Shown here: positions 25,831 to 33,082 of the stretch, piece by piece
Layout: each line of letters opens with the position of its first letter
Numbering within the stretch: position 1 is the first letter of the stretch
Assembly: GCA_041917055.1 (NCBI GenBank)
Contig: JAYRYJ010000015.1
Location: 1 to 38,351 of the forward strand
Length of the DNA: 38,351 nt
Reading direction: 5' to 3'
Source of the DNA: Pseudaquidulcibacter sp041917055
GTDB taxonomy: Bacteria; Pseudomonadota; Alphaproteobacteria; Caulobacterales; Aquidulcibacteraceae
Made by a program: the position numbers and the translations under genes
The notes under the pieces: generated by a model
What the model saw: the letters and a program-made list of their open reading frames with translations, nothing else
Databases searched by the model: none
What the model was told of the DNA's origin: nothing

Positions 25831-25993
25831 CAGAGCAATGGTCGTTCAAAATGAATCGTTATTGCGTAGGATTTTTGGTTCGCGGCTTTGAGATTTTTCG
25901 CAGATAATACTGGCGTATTCTCAAGAAAAAACTCAAAGATGGCGAAACAAAAGGACACGCAAGAACGGTTCATTTTGGATGACCATTGCTCTG
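25831..25993. repeat. 163-bp near-perfect palindromic element
   Basis: Almost the entire stretch folds on itself. The outer arms (CAGAGCAATGGTC at 25831-25843, GACCATTGCTCTG at 25981-25993) match exactly. Pairing continues with few mismatches through AAAATGAA/TTCATTTT, GCG-containing segments and CTTTGAG/CTCAAAG, down to the central stem AATAC-TGGC-GTATT (25906-25919). No ORF, target-site duplication or transposase is visible. It lies between the divergent miaA and serB genes, so it cannot be a simple shared terminator. A MITE-like mobile palindrome or a structured leader are the options. Confidence 0.85.
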
Positions 25994-26013
25994 CAATATA
26001 AGAAAAAGCTAAA

Positions 26014-26871
26014 ATGTCGGATCAGAATAATATTGTCATAGTCTCCCATGATGACGCAGGAAATCTTGCCAATGCATTGAATTTAGTGCGCAAACTTGAT
26101 GCATCTATTTCAATTCACGAAATCGCGCGTAATAAAGCAATACATATTAAGCATTCCTTGGGTGATGCCGCCTTAAACGCGATTTGTGAGAAATTTGATG
26201 AAATGGGGCTCGATTATTCCCTATTGCCCCCTTCCCCCAAAAAACTCTTCATTGCGGATATGGATTCGACAATTATTTCGTGCGAGTGCCTTGATGAATT
26301 AGCTGATTTTGCTGGTGTCAAAGCCCAAGTTGCCGAAATTACCGAACGCGCCATGGCCGGTGAAATCGATTTCGAAGGCGCATTAAAAAAACGCGTTGCG
26401 ATGTTAAAAGGCCTCTCAAAAAGCGCATTGCAAGCCTGTTTTGACGAAAGAGTTCAATTGAATAAAGGCGCAAAAGAATTAATCGCGCGCTTAAAAAATG
26501 AAGGCATTTATTGCGCCTTGGTTTCAGGCGGTTTCAAATTCTTCACCTCACGCGTCGCTAAAAATGCGGGATTTGACGAGGAAAACGCCAATGAATTCAT
26601 TTATGAAAATGATGAATTAAGCGGCGAAGTCGTGATGCCAATTCTTGGGAAAGAGGCCAAACTCGGAAGATTGCATGATTTATGCGTGAAAATGGGCATT
26701 GATGAGAGTGACGCAATCGCAATCGGTGACGGCGCAAATGATTTAATGATGATAGAAGCCGCAGGACTTGGCATTGCCTATATGGCAAAACCAATAGTCG
26801 CTGCACGCGCCAAAGCGCGAATTAATTCAGGAAATTTGGAAAGTGTGGCGCTATTTTGCGGTTTGGCGTGA
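26014..26871 (+). CDS. serB: Phosphoserine phosphatase
   Basis: SerB removes phosphate from phosphoserine, the last step of serine synthesis. The 285-residue HAD-superfamily enzyme has motif I as DMDSTIISCECLDELA (Asp82 and Asp84 catalytic), motif II in VSGGFKFF and motif IV in AIGDGANDLMM. The N-terminal 75 residues form a small ACT-like/regulatory region seen in many SerB proteins. Length is normal. It is divergent from miaA, and the 163-bp palindrome ends 20 bases before its start codon, so that element probably influences its promoter or leader. Confidence 0.94.
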   Translation: MSDQNNIVIVSHDDAGNLANALNLVRKLDASISIHEIARNKAIHIKHSLGDAALNAICEKFDEMGLDYSLLPPSPKKLFIADMDSTIISCECLDELADFAGVKAQVAEITERAMAGEIDFEGALKKRVAMLKGLSKSALQACFDERVQLNKGAKELIARLKNEGIYCALVSGGFKFFTSRVAKNAGFDEENANEFIYENDELSGEVVMPILGKEAKLGRLHDLCVKMGIDESDAIAIGDGANDLMMIEAAGLGIAYMAKPIVAARAKARINSGNLESVALFCGLA

Positions 26872-27039
26872 CAATTGACATTGGATAATTTTTTTTCTAC
26901 TGCTCTCCTTCATTCCGATGGTAAACAAATAATTAATTTTCGAATTTTTGTATTAACTCGATTTGAATCTTAACTCGAATTAAACCGTTTTGAAATTAAT
27001 TTGAGTGATTCGCAATTTAGCATTGGTGAAGGTTCTGTG

Positions 27040-27354
27040 ATGGTAGCGGTTAGTTTTGGCATTTTGACATTCCTTCTCTTGCTAGGAATAGCGTTGACTT
27101 ATGTTACCGTAAGAATCGCTTTTACTGAATCGCAAGGGTATAGGGAGCTACAGTCTCTGCTTGCAAAAAGTGATTTCGATGTTTTTGGTGGTTTGGTTAG
27201 GAGCGTATCTGGTAACATTCGCCATTCGCCAAATGGAGACAAGCATTTTTTGATTCAGGCCGGTTTGAAACTTCATAAGAAAGATGACACTTTGCATCCT
27301 CAGTTTAGAATTTCAGATGAAGCCGTCAGGAGCTTGCTTGAACCAAAAAGATGA
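27040..27354 (+). CDS. Small membrane protein of unknown function, first gene of a two-gene accessory operon
   Basis: Not recognised. A predicted membrane helix of about 24 residues (SFGILTFLLLLGIALTYVTV) lies near the N-terminus. A soluble C-terminal tail of some 70 residues follows, rich in charged residues and ending SDEAVRSLLEPKR. ATG 27040 is chosen because GAAGG lies seven bases upstream; the frame also opens at TTG 27001, which would add 13 residues (MSDSQFSIGEGSV). Its TGA overlaps the start codon of the next gene as ATGA, so the two proteins are translationally coupled and probably interact. Base composition and codon use look unlike those of the flanking serB and DUF817 genes. Confidence 0.65.
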   Translation: MVAVSFGILTFLLLLGIALTYVTVRIAFTESQGYRELQSLLAKSDFDVFGGLVRSVSGNIRHSPNGDKHFLIQAGLKLHKKDDTLHPQFRISDEAVRSLLEPKR

Positions 27355-28586
27355 AAAAACAAATAGTCTATAAAGGTTGGATTCCAGTAATTTCTGGAAA
27401 TTTGTCATTTAACGAAATTGGAAACACTCGACAAGTCAAGCGTTTCAAAAAAGTAAACATAACCGACAACACCAGCAAAGTTCAAACTATAGCTATGTTT
27501 GGGGATAGGAAGCTAAATGATGGTTGGTTTCCAAATTGGATTTTGAGATTATTTCAACAAACCACGACGTTTAGAACGGGGATGGTTTGCTTTTCCAAAG
27601 GAAATTCCCTTCAAAAGCGTTCTGAGCTCGATGGATTAGCATTTTTTGTACGTACTGGGAGCGTAGAACAAAATATTTTCGACTTCATTAACAGTAATTA
27701 TGGCTCGCCAACTGCAATGGTTGATTTTTTCGCAAGGACTAAGAATTCGGTAGGTATAATCAAATCTGCAAAGATAAATATAAAACGGACTGGCGAATGC
27801 ACCATCACTTTTGATGCCGAAGAAGAAATTACGGAGTTTGTGGCGCAACAATTTTATTTCTTTATCAAAGATGCTTGCCATCATCACTATCATCACAATC
27901 CAAGCTCCGACTCAATTACCAAAGCTTACAGAATAAGCGAAGACCACGAGAACGAGTGGAAAATGGAGACGCTATTTTCCTTGCATCGATCGATTGTGGC
28001 ATATCGAAGATACAGAAATGACAAAATGTTGAGGGACGCAATCGGGATTTCGTCTTATGCAAGTACTTTCGAAAAAATATTCCTAAAAGACCATATCATC
28101 GGCACAGGTGCCCAAGGATCCAAAAGCGACGAAGGTGAGACAAAAATTAACGAGTATTGTGCCGATCAATCTGTAAATTCATTAAGTGTATTGCTTGAAG
28201 AATTAAACGACAAGCGATCTGAATTCGCAAGTATTGTGACATTGGTCACTTCCGTTACTCTTGCCGTGCTGGCGATAATTGTGACTTTGAAACAAATCGA
28301 AGAATTCAAAAATATCCCTTTTGGAAATGGAATTGCGCTGCTTGGAGAATATGCAATAAAGAACCCAATACTAACTTCAATACTTGCAGGGGCATCAATG
28401 GTGGCTGCCCAGACTGTATTTGTTTCACCTTCTCCGCTAGTTCGATGGTTTATCGAAAAATTGTATGTTGTTTACGCGCGGCTTCAATTTTTGAATAAGT
28501 GGATCCTATTGATTGTGTTTTTCGTCTTGACATGCACTGTATATTATTATGCATTTGAAATCGCTTTTTCACTTACAAAAAAGTAG
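27351..28586 (+). CDS. Multi-pass membrane protein with histidine cluster, unknown function
   Basis: Not recognised. Residues 1-285 are soluble and mixed alpha/beta. Residues 293-313 (SIVTLVTSVTLAVLAIIVTL), about 338-358 and 383-405 (WILLIVFFVLTCTVYYYAF) are probable membrane helices. A striking motif FFIKDACHHHYHHNPSSD lies at residues 170-187: Lys173-Asp174, five histidines in six positions (177-182) and Asp187, suggestive of a metal or phosphate site. The gene starts inside the stop codon of the upstream small membrane protein (ATGA). Its end overlaps the convergent DUF817 gene by 14 bases. The layout, an intracellular sensor or catalytic domain plus C-terminal helices, resembles that of several membrane effector proteins in defence systems, but that comparison is inference. 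Confidence 0.7.
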   Translation: MKKQIVYKGWIPVISGNLSFNEIGNTRQVKRFKKVNITDNTSKVQTIAMFGDRKLNDGWFPNWILRLFQQTTTFRTGMVCFSKGNSLQKRSELDGLAFFVRTGSVEQNIFDFINSNYGSPTAMVDFFARTKNSVGIIKSAKINIKRTGECTITFDAEEEITEFVAQQFYFFIKDACHHHYHHNPSSDSITKAYRISEDHENEWKMETLFSLHRSIVAYRRYRNDKMLRDAIGISSYASTFEKIFLKDHIIGTGAQGSKSDEGETKINEYCADQSVNSLSVLLEELNDKRSEFASIVTLVTSVTLAVLAIIVTLKQIEEFKNIPFGNGIALLGEYAIKNPILTSILAGASMVAAQTVFVSPSPLVRWFIEKLYVVYARLQFLNKWILLIVFFVLTCTVYYYAFEIAFSLTKK

Positions 28587-29421
28587 CGTTTTCCGGCTTC
28601 TGCCGCAAAACAACCATAACCATCGTAAAACTTATAAATAATAGTAAAAACCACGAACCCATTTTTTGCAAAGACACTAAATGCCATTGATTTTGCATTT
28701 GCGGGTAAATCCATGTTTTTGTGAATGTTCCAATATTCTCGGCAACCCACATGAAAAAAGATGAAAAAATCGCGGCCATTAATAAAGGCATTGTATAAAT
28801 TTTTTCAAAGGGCCGAAACCTAATTTGGGTTCTAAAATATAGAATTCCCAAAGCTGCAAAAATTAAATATCTAAGATCCCAAAAATAATGATGGCTGAAG
28901 AAATTGACATAAATCGCAATTGAAACCGCGATGGTGTGCCAAGTTTTCGGATAATTGATGAATTCCATTTCAAAAATACGAATTGCGCGCACCATAAATG
29001 AACCGACGGTTCCATACATAAAGCCCGTGAATAAAGGCACACCCATAATTCTAAAAAAAGCATCCTCGGGATATTGCCATGATCCGACATGGGTCTTGAA
29101 AACCTCCATCATTGTGCCAACAAAATGATAGAGCAAAATGACTTTCAATTCTTCGAAACTCTCTAAACGCGTCAGTAGCATCAGGGTTTGAATAATAATT
29201 GCGCTGATAAAAAGAAAATCGTAGCGATTGAATTGCCATTCATTGCGCCAAATAAAAGACGAAATAATTAAAAGGCACAGAAACACTGCTGCAAACAGGC
29301 ACGCCCATGCCATTTTGAGGCCGAACATAATGAAATCGCGTAAAACGGGCGGCAAAGGCAAAACCAGCCCACGAATAAACCTGCGCGCCGGTTGTAAAAA
29401 CGGTGCAAGCGGGTGATTCAT
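28573..29421 (-). CDS. DUF817 family integral membrane protein
   Basis: This 282-residue polytopic protein has about eight predicted membrane helices. Conserved-looking stretches are WACLFAAVFL, RYDFLFISAIIIQ, LESFEELKVILLYHF, VGTMMEVFKTHVGSWQYPE, GVPLFTGFMYGTVGSFMVRA, YVNFFSHHYFWDLRY and WVAENIGTFTKTWIYP. From memory these match the DUF817 family, which is widespread in proteobacteria and has no assigned function. The start codon overlaps the thioesterase stop by one base, so it is the last gene of a minus-strand unit. The family's glutamates and histidines within membrane segments hint at transport or metal binding; nothing firmer can be said. Confidence 0.75.
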   Translation of the reverse strand: MNHPLAPFLQPARRFIRGLVLPLPPVLRDFIMFGLKMAWACLFAAVFLCLLIISSFIWRNEWQFNRYDFLFISAIIIQTLMLLTRLESFEELKVILLYHFVGTMMEVFKTHVGSWQYPEDAFFRIMGVPLFTGFMYGTVGSFMVRAIRIFEMEFINYPKTWHTIAVSIAIYVNFFSHHYFWDLRYLIFAALGILYFRTQIRFRPFEKIYTMPLLMAAIFSSFFMWVAENIGTFTKTWIYPQMQNQWHLVSLQKMGSWFLLLFISFTMVMVVLRQKPENATFL

Positions 29422-29834
29422 TATTTTGGAATTTTCGTATTAACCCGCGACATGAATTTCATTTCATCAATCAAGGCGCGGTCGTGTGTGCCTTCGCAGA
29501 TTAAGTCATAATCATCAAAGCATTTGACATTAAACGAAACCTTTCGCCCCTCAATTGCCGATACTTCAATCTCGCAGCGGACGTGCAATCCAATCGGTGT
29601 GGCGGCGATATGGGTGAAATTCACCAAAGTCCCGACTGATTTTTGTCCTTCTTCATAAAATGGAGTCAATAATTTTATGGCGGTCTCTTCAATAAAACCA
29701 ACCATCATCGCGGTCGCGAAAACCGGCGGCATATCGCCAAAAGCAGGAAATTTATCGCCGCAGCCAGGAACGGTATATTGAACGCCGATTTCAAGTTGCG
29801 CACTATATTTAGTACCGATTTCAAGCATTGCCAT
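29421..29834 (-). CDS. Hotdog-fold thioesterase, fluoroacetyl-CoA thioesterase (FlK)-like
   Basis: This small 137-residue hotdog protein has residues that line up with the FlK catalytic triad at nearly identical positions: Thr41 (FATAMM), Glu49 (FIEETA) and His75 (NFTHIAATP). VGTLVNFTHIAATPIG and the following beta-strands are typical of the FlK-like thioesterase family. In Streptomyces cattleya FlK hydrolyses fluoroacetyl-CoA; most bacterial relatives act on other acyl-CoAs, so fluoroacetate metabolism should not be assumed. The gene is tightly packed: two bases after the PstS-OmpA stop upstream and overlapping the DUF817 start downstream, so the three are probably co-transcribed. An ATG two codons in (29828) is an alternative start. 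Confidence 0.8.
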   Translation of the reverse strand: MAMLEIGTKYSAQLEIGVQYTVPGCGDKFPAFGDMPPVFATAMMVGFIEETAIKLLTPFYEEGQKSVGTLVNFTHIAATPIGLHVRCEIEVSAIEGRKVSFNVKCFDDYDLICEGTHDRALIDEMKFMSRVNTKIPK

Positions 29835-29836
29835 TT

Positions 29837-31504
29837 TTAGCCTTTCGGTGCTTCTTCACCCGGTGCAGGTTTGGATGGGCCCCAACGCACACCGGACGGC
29901 ATAATTTGGTCATCAGCAGTTGGTGCCTTTGGAACCGAAATCGCGCCAATATTAATCACCGGACACGATGGCGGTGGGCAAACCCAAATCTCAACGCGGC
30001 GATTTTTTATTCGACCCGCTTCATACGCATTCGCGCCAACCGGCATTTTGTCGCCATAGGCCTTTATGATTGCCGGATTTATTCCTAAGCCTGCCAATTT
30101 TGTGGCAACCATTTCGGCGCGCGATTGCGCAAGGCCAAGATTTGTTGGTTCAGCGCCGACATTATCAGCAAAGCCCAAAAGCGCGACGCGTTTGGAATCA
30201 ATACCCTCTTTTTGCATATAGGCTGCAAAGCGGTTCAAATCAGCAAAAGCTTTATTATCGAGTTCATTTGTGCCCTGATGAAAACGAAAATCAAAATTCA
30301 TGCGACGCGCAATATTGGAAAAATCGACATATTCGGAAGGTGCGCCCTGTGGCGGCTTAATTGCTAATGCTTCAGGTATTTGCGCGCCAAGACCTATACG
30401 TTTGACGATTTCCTGACCTGCAGGCGAAACTACATAATCGGCAAAATCAATAAGGTTTTGATTTCCATTAGTGCCGCCAACATATAAATAAACCCGTTCC
30501 GTAAATGGATAGCTTTCAGTTGCGATATTAAATGGATTGGGCGCAAAAATCCCAGCATTTCTTTCATTCACGGATATTTCTTTGACATTGCCTGCGCCGC
30601 TGCCTGCATGGGCAAAACCGATTGCATCGCCGTCACGTCCGACCGCACCGACAACATCGTCAGGATTGTCATAGGTTTTCGCAGTTTCAATCATTTCGCG
30701 ATCGCCCAATAGTTTTGCCAATTGGCCAAGGTCGCGGTCTGCACCTTGATTTTCGAGTCTTATATTTATTGCGCCGTCTTCTTTATCGGAAATTTCACTC
30801 CAATCAGTGATTTCACCGGAAAGTATGCGTCCCAAAGTCTCACCATTAATATTATCTACGGCGTTTGACGGATTTACGAATATATATGAAACATCATGAC
30901 CGACAATGCGTTCGCTCATGGGGGAAAACATATCGCCATAGGCCGACAATCTATCTGCTTCCGAGGCATCAATTTGGCGCGAGGCAATAACGCCATCGAC
31001 ACGGTTTTGAATCATCGCATCAAAGCCGCCTTTGGCAGAACCTAAAGCGATAACAACTCGTTGCCTTTTTCCATTTTTTGAGCCGGAAATTGTGACAATT
31101 TCTTTTTCAAAACTCTGCGAAACGCCGGAATAGCCGCGCGCACGCATCCAAGCAGATACCAATTCAGGGAATAATTTTTCGCCATTGCGCTTATTGCCGG
31201 CAAGGCGGAAAACAACGTCATTTTTCTTTGGTTTTCCTGGCAAAAAGTCCCCGACAACGGGAACAAGGCCTTCTGAAAGTGATTGTTTCGAACGTGATTG
31301 GGTTTGGAAAGACCAGACTTGGTATAAAAGAGCGCCAATTCCAATAACAATGATTGCGGTCAAGAACACCATTAACCAGCCCAAAAAGCCGATTTGCCCA
31401 AAACGGCGGCGGCGGCGTTTTGGTTTTTTCACATCGTCTTCGGCATCTTCGGCAATGATTGATTCCCAATTCTTTTTGCCGCCATCGTTTGAATCTTGTG
31501 TCAT
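29837..31504 (-). CDS. PstS-like phosphate-binding domain fused to OmpA C-terminal domain
   Basis: This 555-residue modular protein has a highly basic cytoplasmic N-terminus (KKPKRRRRRFG at about 26-36) and one membrane helix (GFLGWLMVFLTAIIVIGIG, about 39-57). A periplasmic PstS-type type-2 periplasmic binding domain follows (about 90-390, with GSGAGNV and ANPFNIATES-type segments). The C-terminal OmpA peptidoglycan-binding domain shows LLGFADNVGAEPTNLGLAQSR and KNRRVEIWV. The ligand could be phosphate or another oxyanion. Anchoring in the inner membrane plus cell-wall binding suggests a periplasmic sensor or structural role rather than a free transporter component. No pstCAB genes are nearby. 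It leads the unit with the thioesterase and DUF817 genes. Confidence 0.85.
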   Translation of the reverse strand: MTQDSNDGGKKNWESIIAEDAEDDVKKPKRRRRRFGQIGFLGWLMVFLTAIIVIGIGALLYQVWSFQTQSRSKQSLSEGLVPVVGDFLPGKPKKNDVVFRLAGNKRNGEKLFPELVSAWMRARGYSGVSQSFEKEIVTISGSKNGKRQRVVIALGSAKGGFDAMIQNRVDGVIASRQIDASEADRLSAYGDMFSPMSERIVGHDVSYIFVNPSNAVDNINGETLGRILSGEITDWSEISDKEDGAINIRLENQGADRDLGQLAKLLGDREMIETAKTYDNPDDVVGAVGRDGDAIGFAHAGSGAGNVKEISVNERNAGIFAPNPFNIATESYPFTERVYLYVGGTNGNQNLIDFADYVVSPAGQEIVKRIGLGAQIPEALAIKPPQGAPSEYVDFSNIARRMNFDFRFHQGTNELDNKAFADLNRFAAYMQKEGIDSKRVALLGFADNVGAEPTNLGLAQSRAEMVATKLAGLGINPAIIKAYGDKMPVGANAYEAGRIKNRRVEIWVCPPPSCPVINIGAISVPKAPTADDQIMPSGVRWGPSKPAPGEEAPKG

Positions 31505-31593
31505 GCGCTTTCCAAAATCAATATCGTAATAGGATTATACTATTCGCCTATTTTGCGAAAGCCTCAATCGCAATGATGGTGCACGCAGCTTTA

Positions 31594-32925
31594 TTAGCGC
31601 AACATCTTATACAATTCGCGATTATTGCGTTTGATTCTGACGAAAACTACTTGGTTTTTGGCCTTTGCGGTCTCTATTAAAGCTTTGGCATTAGTGGGAC
31701 TATTTGGTGTAATGCCGCCAATATCCAAAATAATATCACCATTGTAAAAAATGCCATAGGCTTTTGAATATTCGTCAATCGATTGGATAATGATGGCATT
31801 TTTTGCACCAATCGTCATGTTTTCTTTGGCATTTGCCATTCTAAGACTTAGGCCCGCGACTTTTTGCGCCGTGTTTTCGCCACTTGGATTATTTGCCATT
31901 AATGACGGCGGTGTGCCAATCTTAATATTTGCAAAAATTCTTTGTTTGCCGCGCCAACCTTCAAGGCGAATTATGGAGCCGATTTTGCCGTTTGCGATAA
32001 TATTCGCCAAATGACGTGGGTCATTGATGTTAATCCCTGCCGCCTGAAAATATCTGTCATTTGGTCTAAGGCCAGCGACTTTGGCGGGGCCGTCTTGTGC
32101 GACTTGGGTAATAATAACGCCCCCACCCTCATTGGCATTGGCGGGGCGCGCTTTAAAACCGGCATAGCCGCGAATTACATAACCGTGCTTAATCAAATCA
32201 TTGGCGACGCGCATCACAATATTTGATGGCACAGCAAAGCCAACGCCGACATTGCCACCTGCAATATCATCGCTAACAATGGCGGTATTTACGCCGATTA
32301 TATTGCCGAATTGGTCAAATAATGGCCCGCCCGAATTGCCGTGATTTATTGCGGCGTCGGTTTGTAGAAAATTGTCAAAACGCCCGGTCTTTAGGTCACG
32401 ATTGCGACCCGAAATTACGCCAACTGAAAAAGAATTACCAAGGCCAAACGGACTGCCGATGGCTATAGCCCAATCGCCGATTTCAACTTTATCGCTGTCA
32501 GCAAAAAATAATGGGGAAAGAATTTCTTTGGAATCAATTTTTAAGATTGCAATATCGGTTTCTTCGTCGCGCCCGATTAGTCTGGCTTTAAAAGTTTTTC
32601 CCGCTGAGTTTACGATTTCAAAATCCGAACCCATTTCAACGACGTGATTATTAGTAACAATATAATTGTCTTTGATCGCAAAACCGGAGCCGGTGCTTAT
32701 TTGTGCATTATTGTCTTTGAAAAATGCGTATTTATTTTTGAAATTGGCGTTGGCGACGCGCACACTTACGACCGATGGCATTAATTTTTTTGCCAATTGC
32801 GAAAAACCTGCCTTTGCCGGCGGCGTGGCGTTTTCGGCGAACGCTATGGTGCCTAAGCTGTTTGACGTCAACAGCACCAACGCCCAAAACCAAGCAACAA
32901 AAAATTTTCTAGAATCAATTTTCAT
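31594..32925 (-). CDS. HtrA/DegP-family trypsin-like serine protease with PDZ domain
   Basis: This periplasmic protease of about 443 residues has an N-terminal hydrophobic signal (FFVAWFWALVLLTSN, cleavage likely after AFA). The trypsin triad is visible as His94 (TNNHVVE), Asp124 (EETDIAI) and Ser198 (GNSGGPLFD). A first PDZ domain follows (KVAGLRPNDRYFQAAGI region), and a second PDZ-like segment is plausible near the C-terminus (YSKAYGIFYNGDIILDIGGI). ATG 32925 is preferred over TTG 32943. Such proteins degrade or refold misfolded envelope proteins. It lies 89 bases upstream of the PstS-OmpA gene on the same strand and is divergent from the TonB-receptor-like pair, which could be clients. 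Confidence 0.9.
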   Translation of the reverse strand: MKIDSRKFFVAWFWALVLLTSNSLGTIAFAENATPPAKAGFSQLAKKLMPSVVSVRVANANFKNKYAFFKDNNAQISTGSGFAIKDNYIVTNNHVVEMGSDFEIVNSAGKTFKARLIGRDEETDIAILKIDSKEILSPLFFADSDKVEIGDWAIAIGSPFGLGNSFSVGVISGRNRDLKTGRFDNFLQTDAAINHGNSGGPLFDQFGNIIGVNTAIVSDDIAGGNVGVGFAVPSNIVMRVANDLIKHGYVIRGYAGFKARPANANEGGGVIITQVAQDGPAKVAGLRPNDRYFQAAGININDPRHLANIIANGKIGSIIRLEGWRGKQRIFANIKIGTPPSLMANNPSGENTAQKVAGLSLRMANAKENMTIGAKNAIIIQSIDEYSKAYGIFYNGDIILDIGGITPNSPTNAKALIETAKAKNQVVFVRIKRNNRELYKMLR

Positions 32926-33000
32926 AGGCTTAAGAATAGTCAAAAAAGTGAATTTGCAGTGAATTATCGGTAATTACAGGTGATTTTTTTAATGTTTCGA

Positions 33001-33020
33001 CTTATTTTTGCCGAAATAAG
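33001..33020. other. Inverted repeat in the htrA / receptor divergent promoter region
   Basis: CTTATTT and AAATAAG are perfect 7-base inverted arms around a six-base loop, 62 bases upstream of the plus-strand start at 33083. The position fits an operator or a leader hairpin, but short AT-rich repeats can arise by chance. Confidence 0.25.
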
Positions 33021-33082
33021 TTCTAATGACGGCGAGAAGATTAAAATCTGATTTTGCGACGGGTAGTTTTTTGACCAATCAA

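Noticed and set aside
25831..25993. Rho-independent terminator
   Set aside because: The flanking genes diverge, so nothing would need to stop here, and the stem is far longer than a terminator with no T-run at its end.
29421..29834. Fluoroacetate resistance gene
   Set aside because: The triad matches FlK, but FlK-like proteins are common and the specificity loop cannot be judged; no fluorometabolite genes are present.
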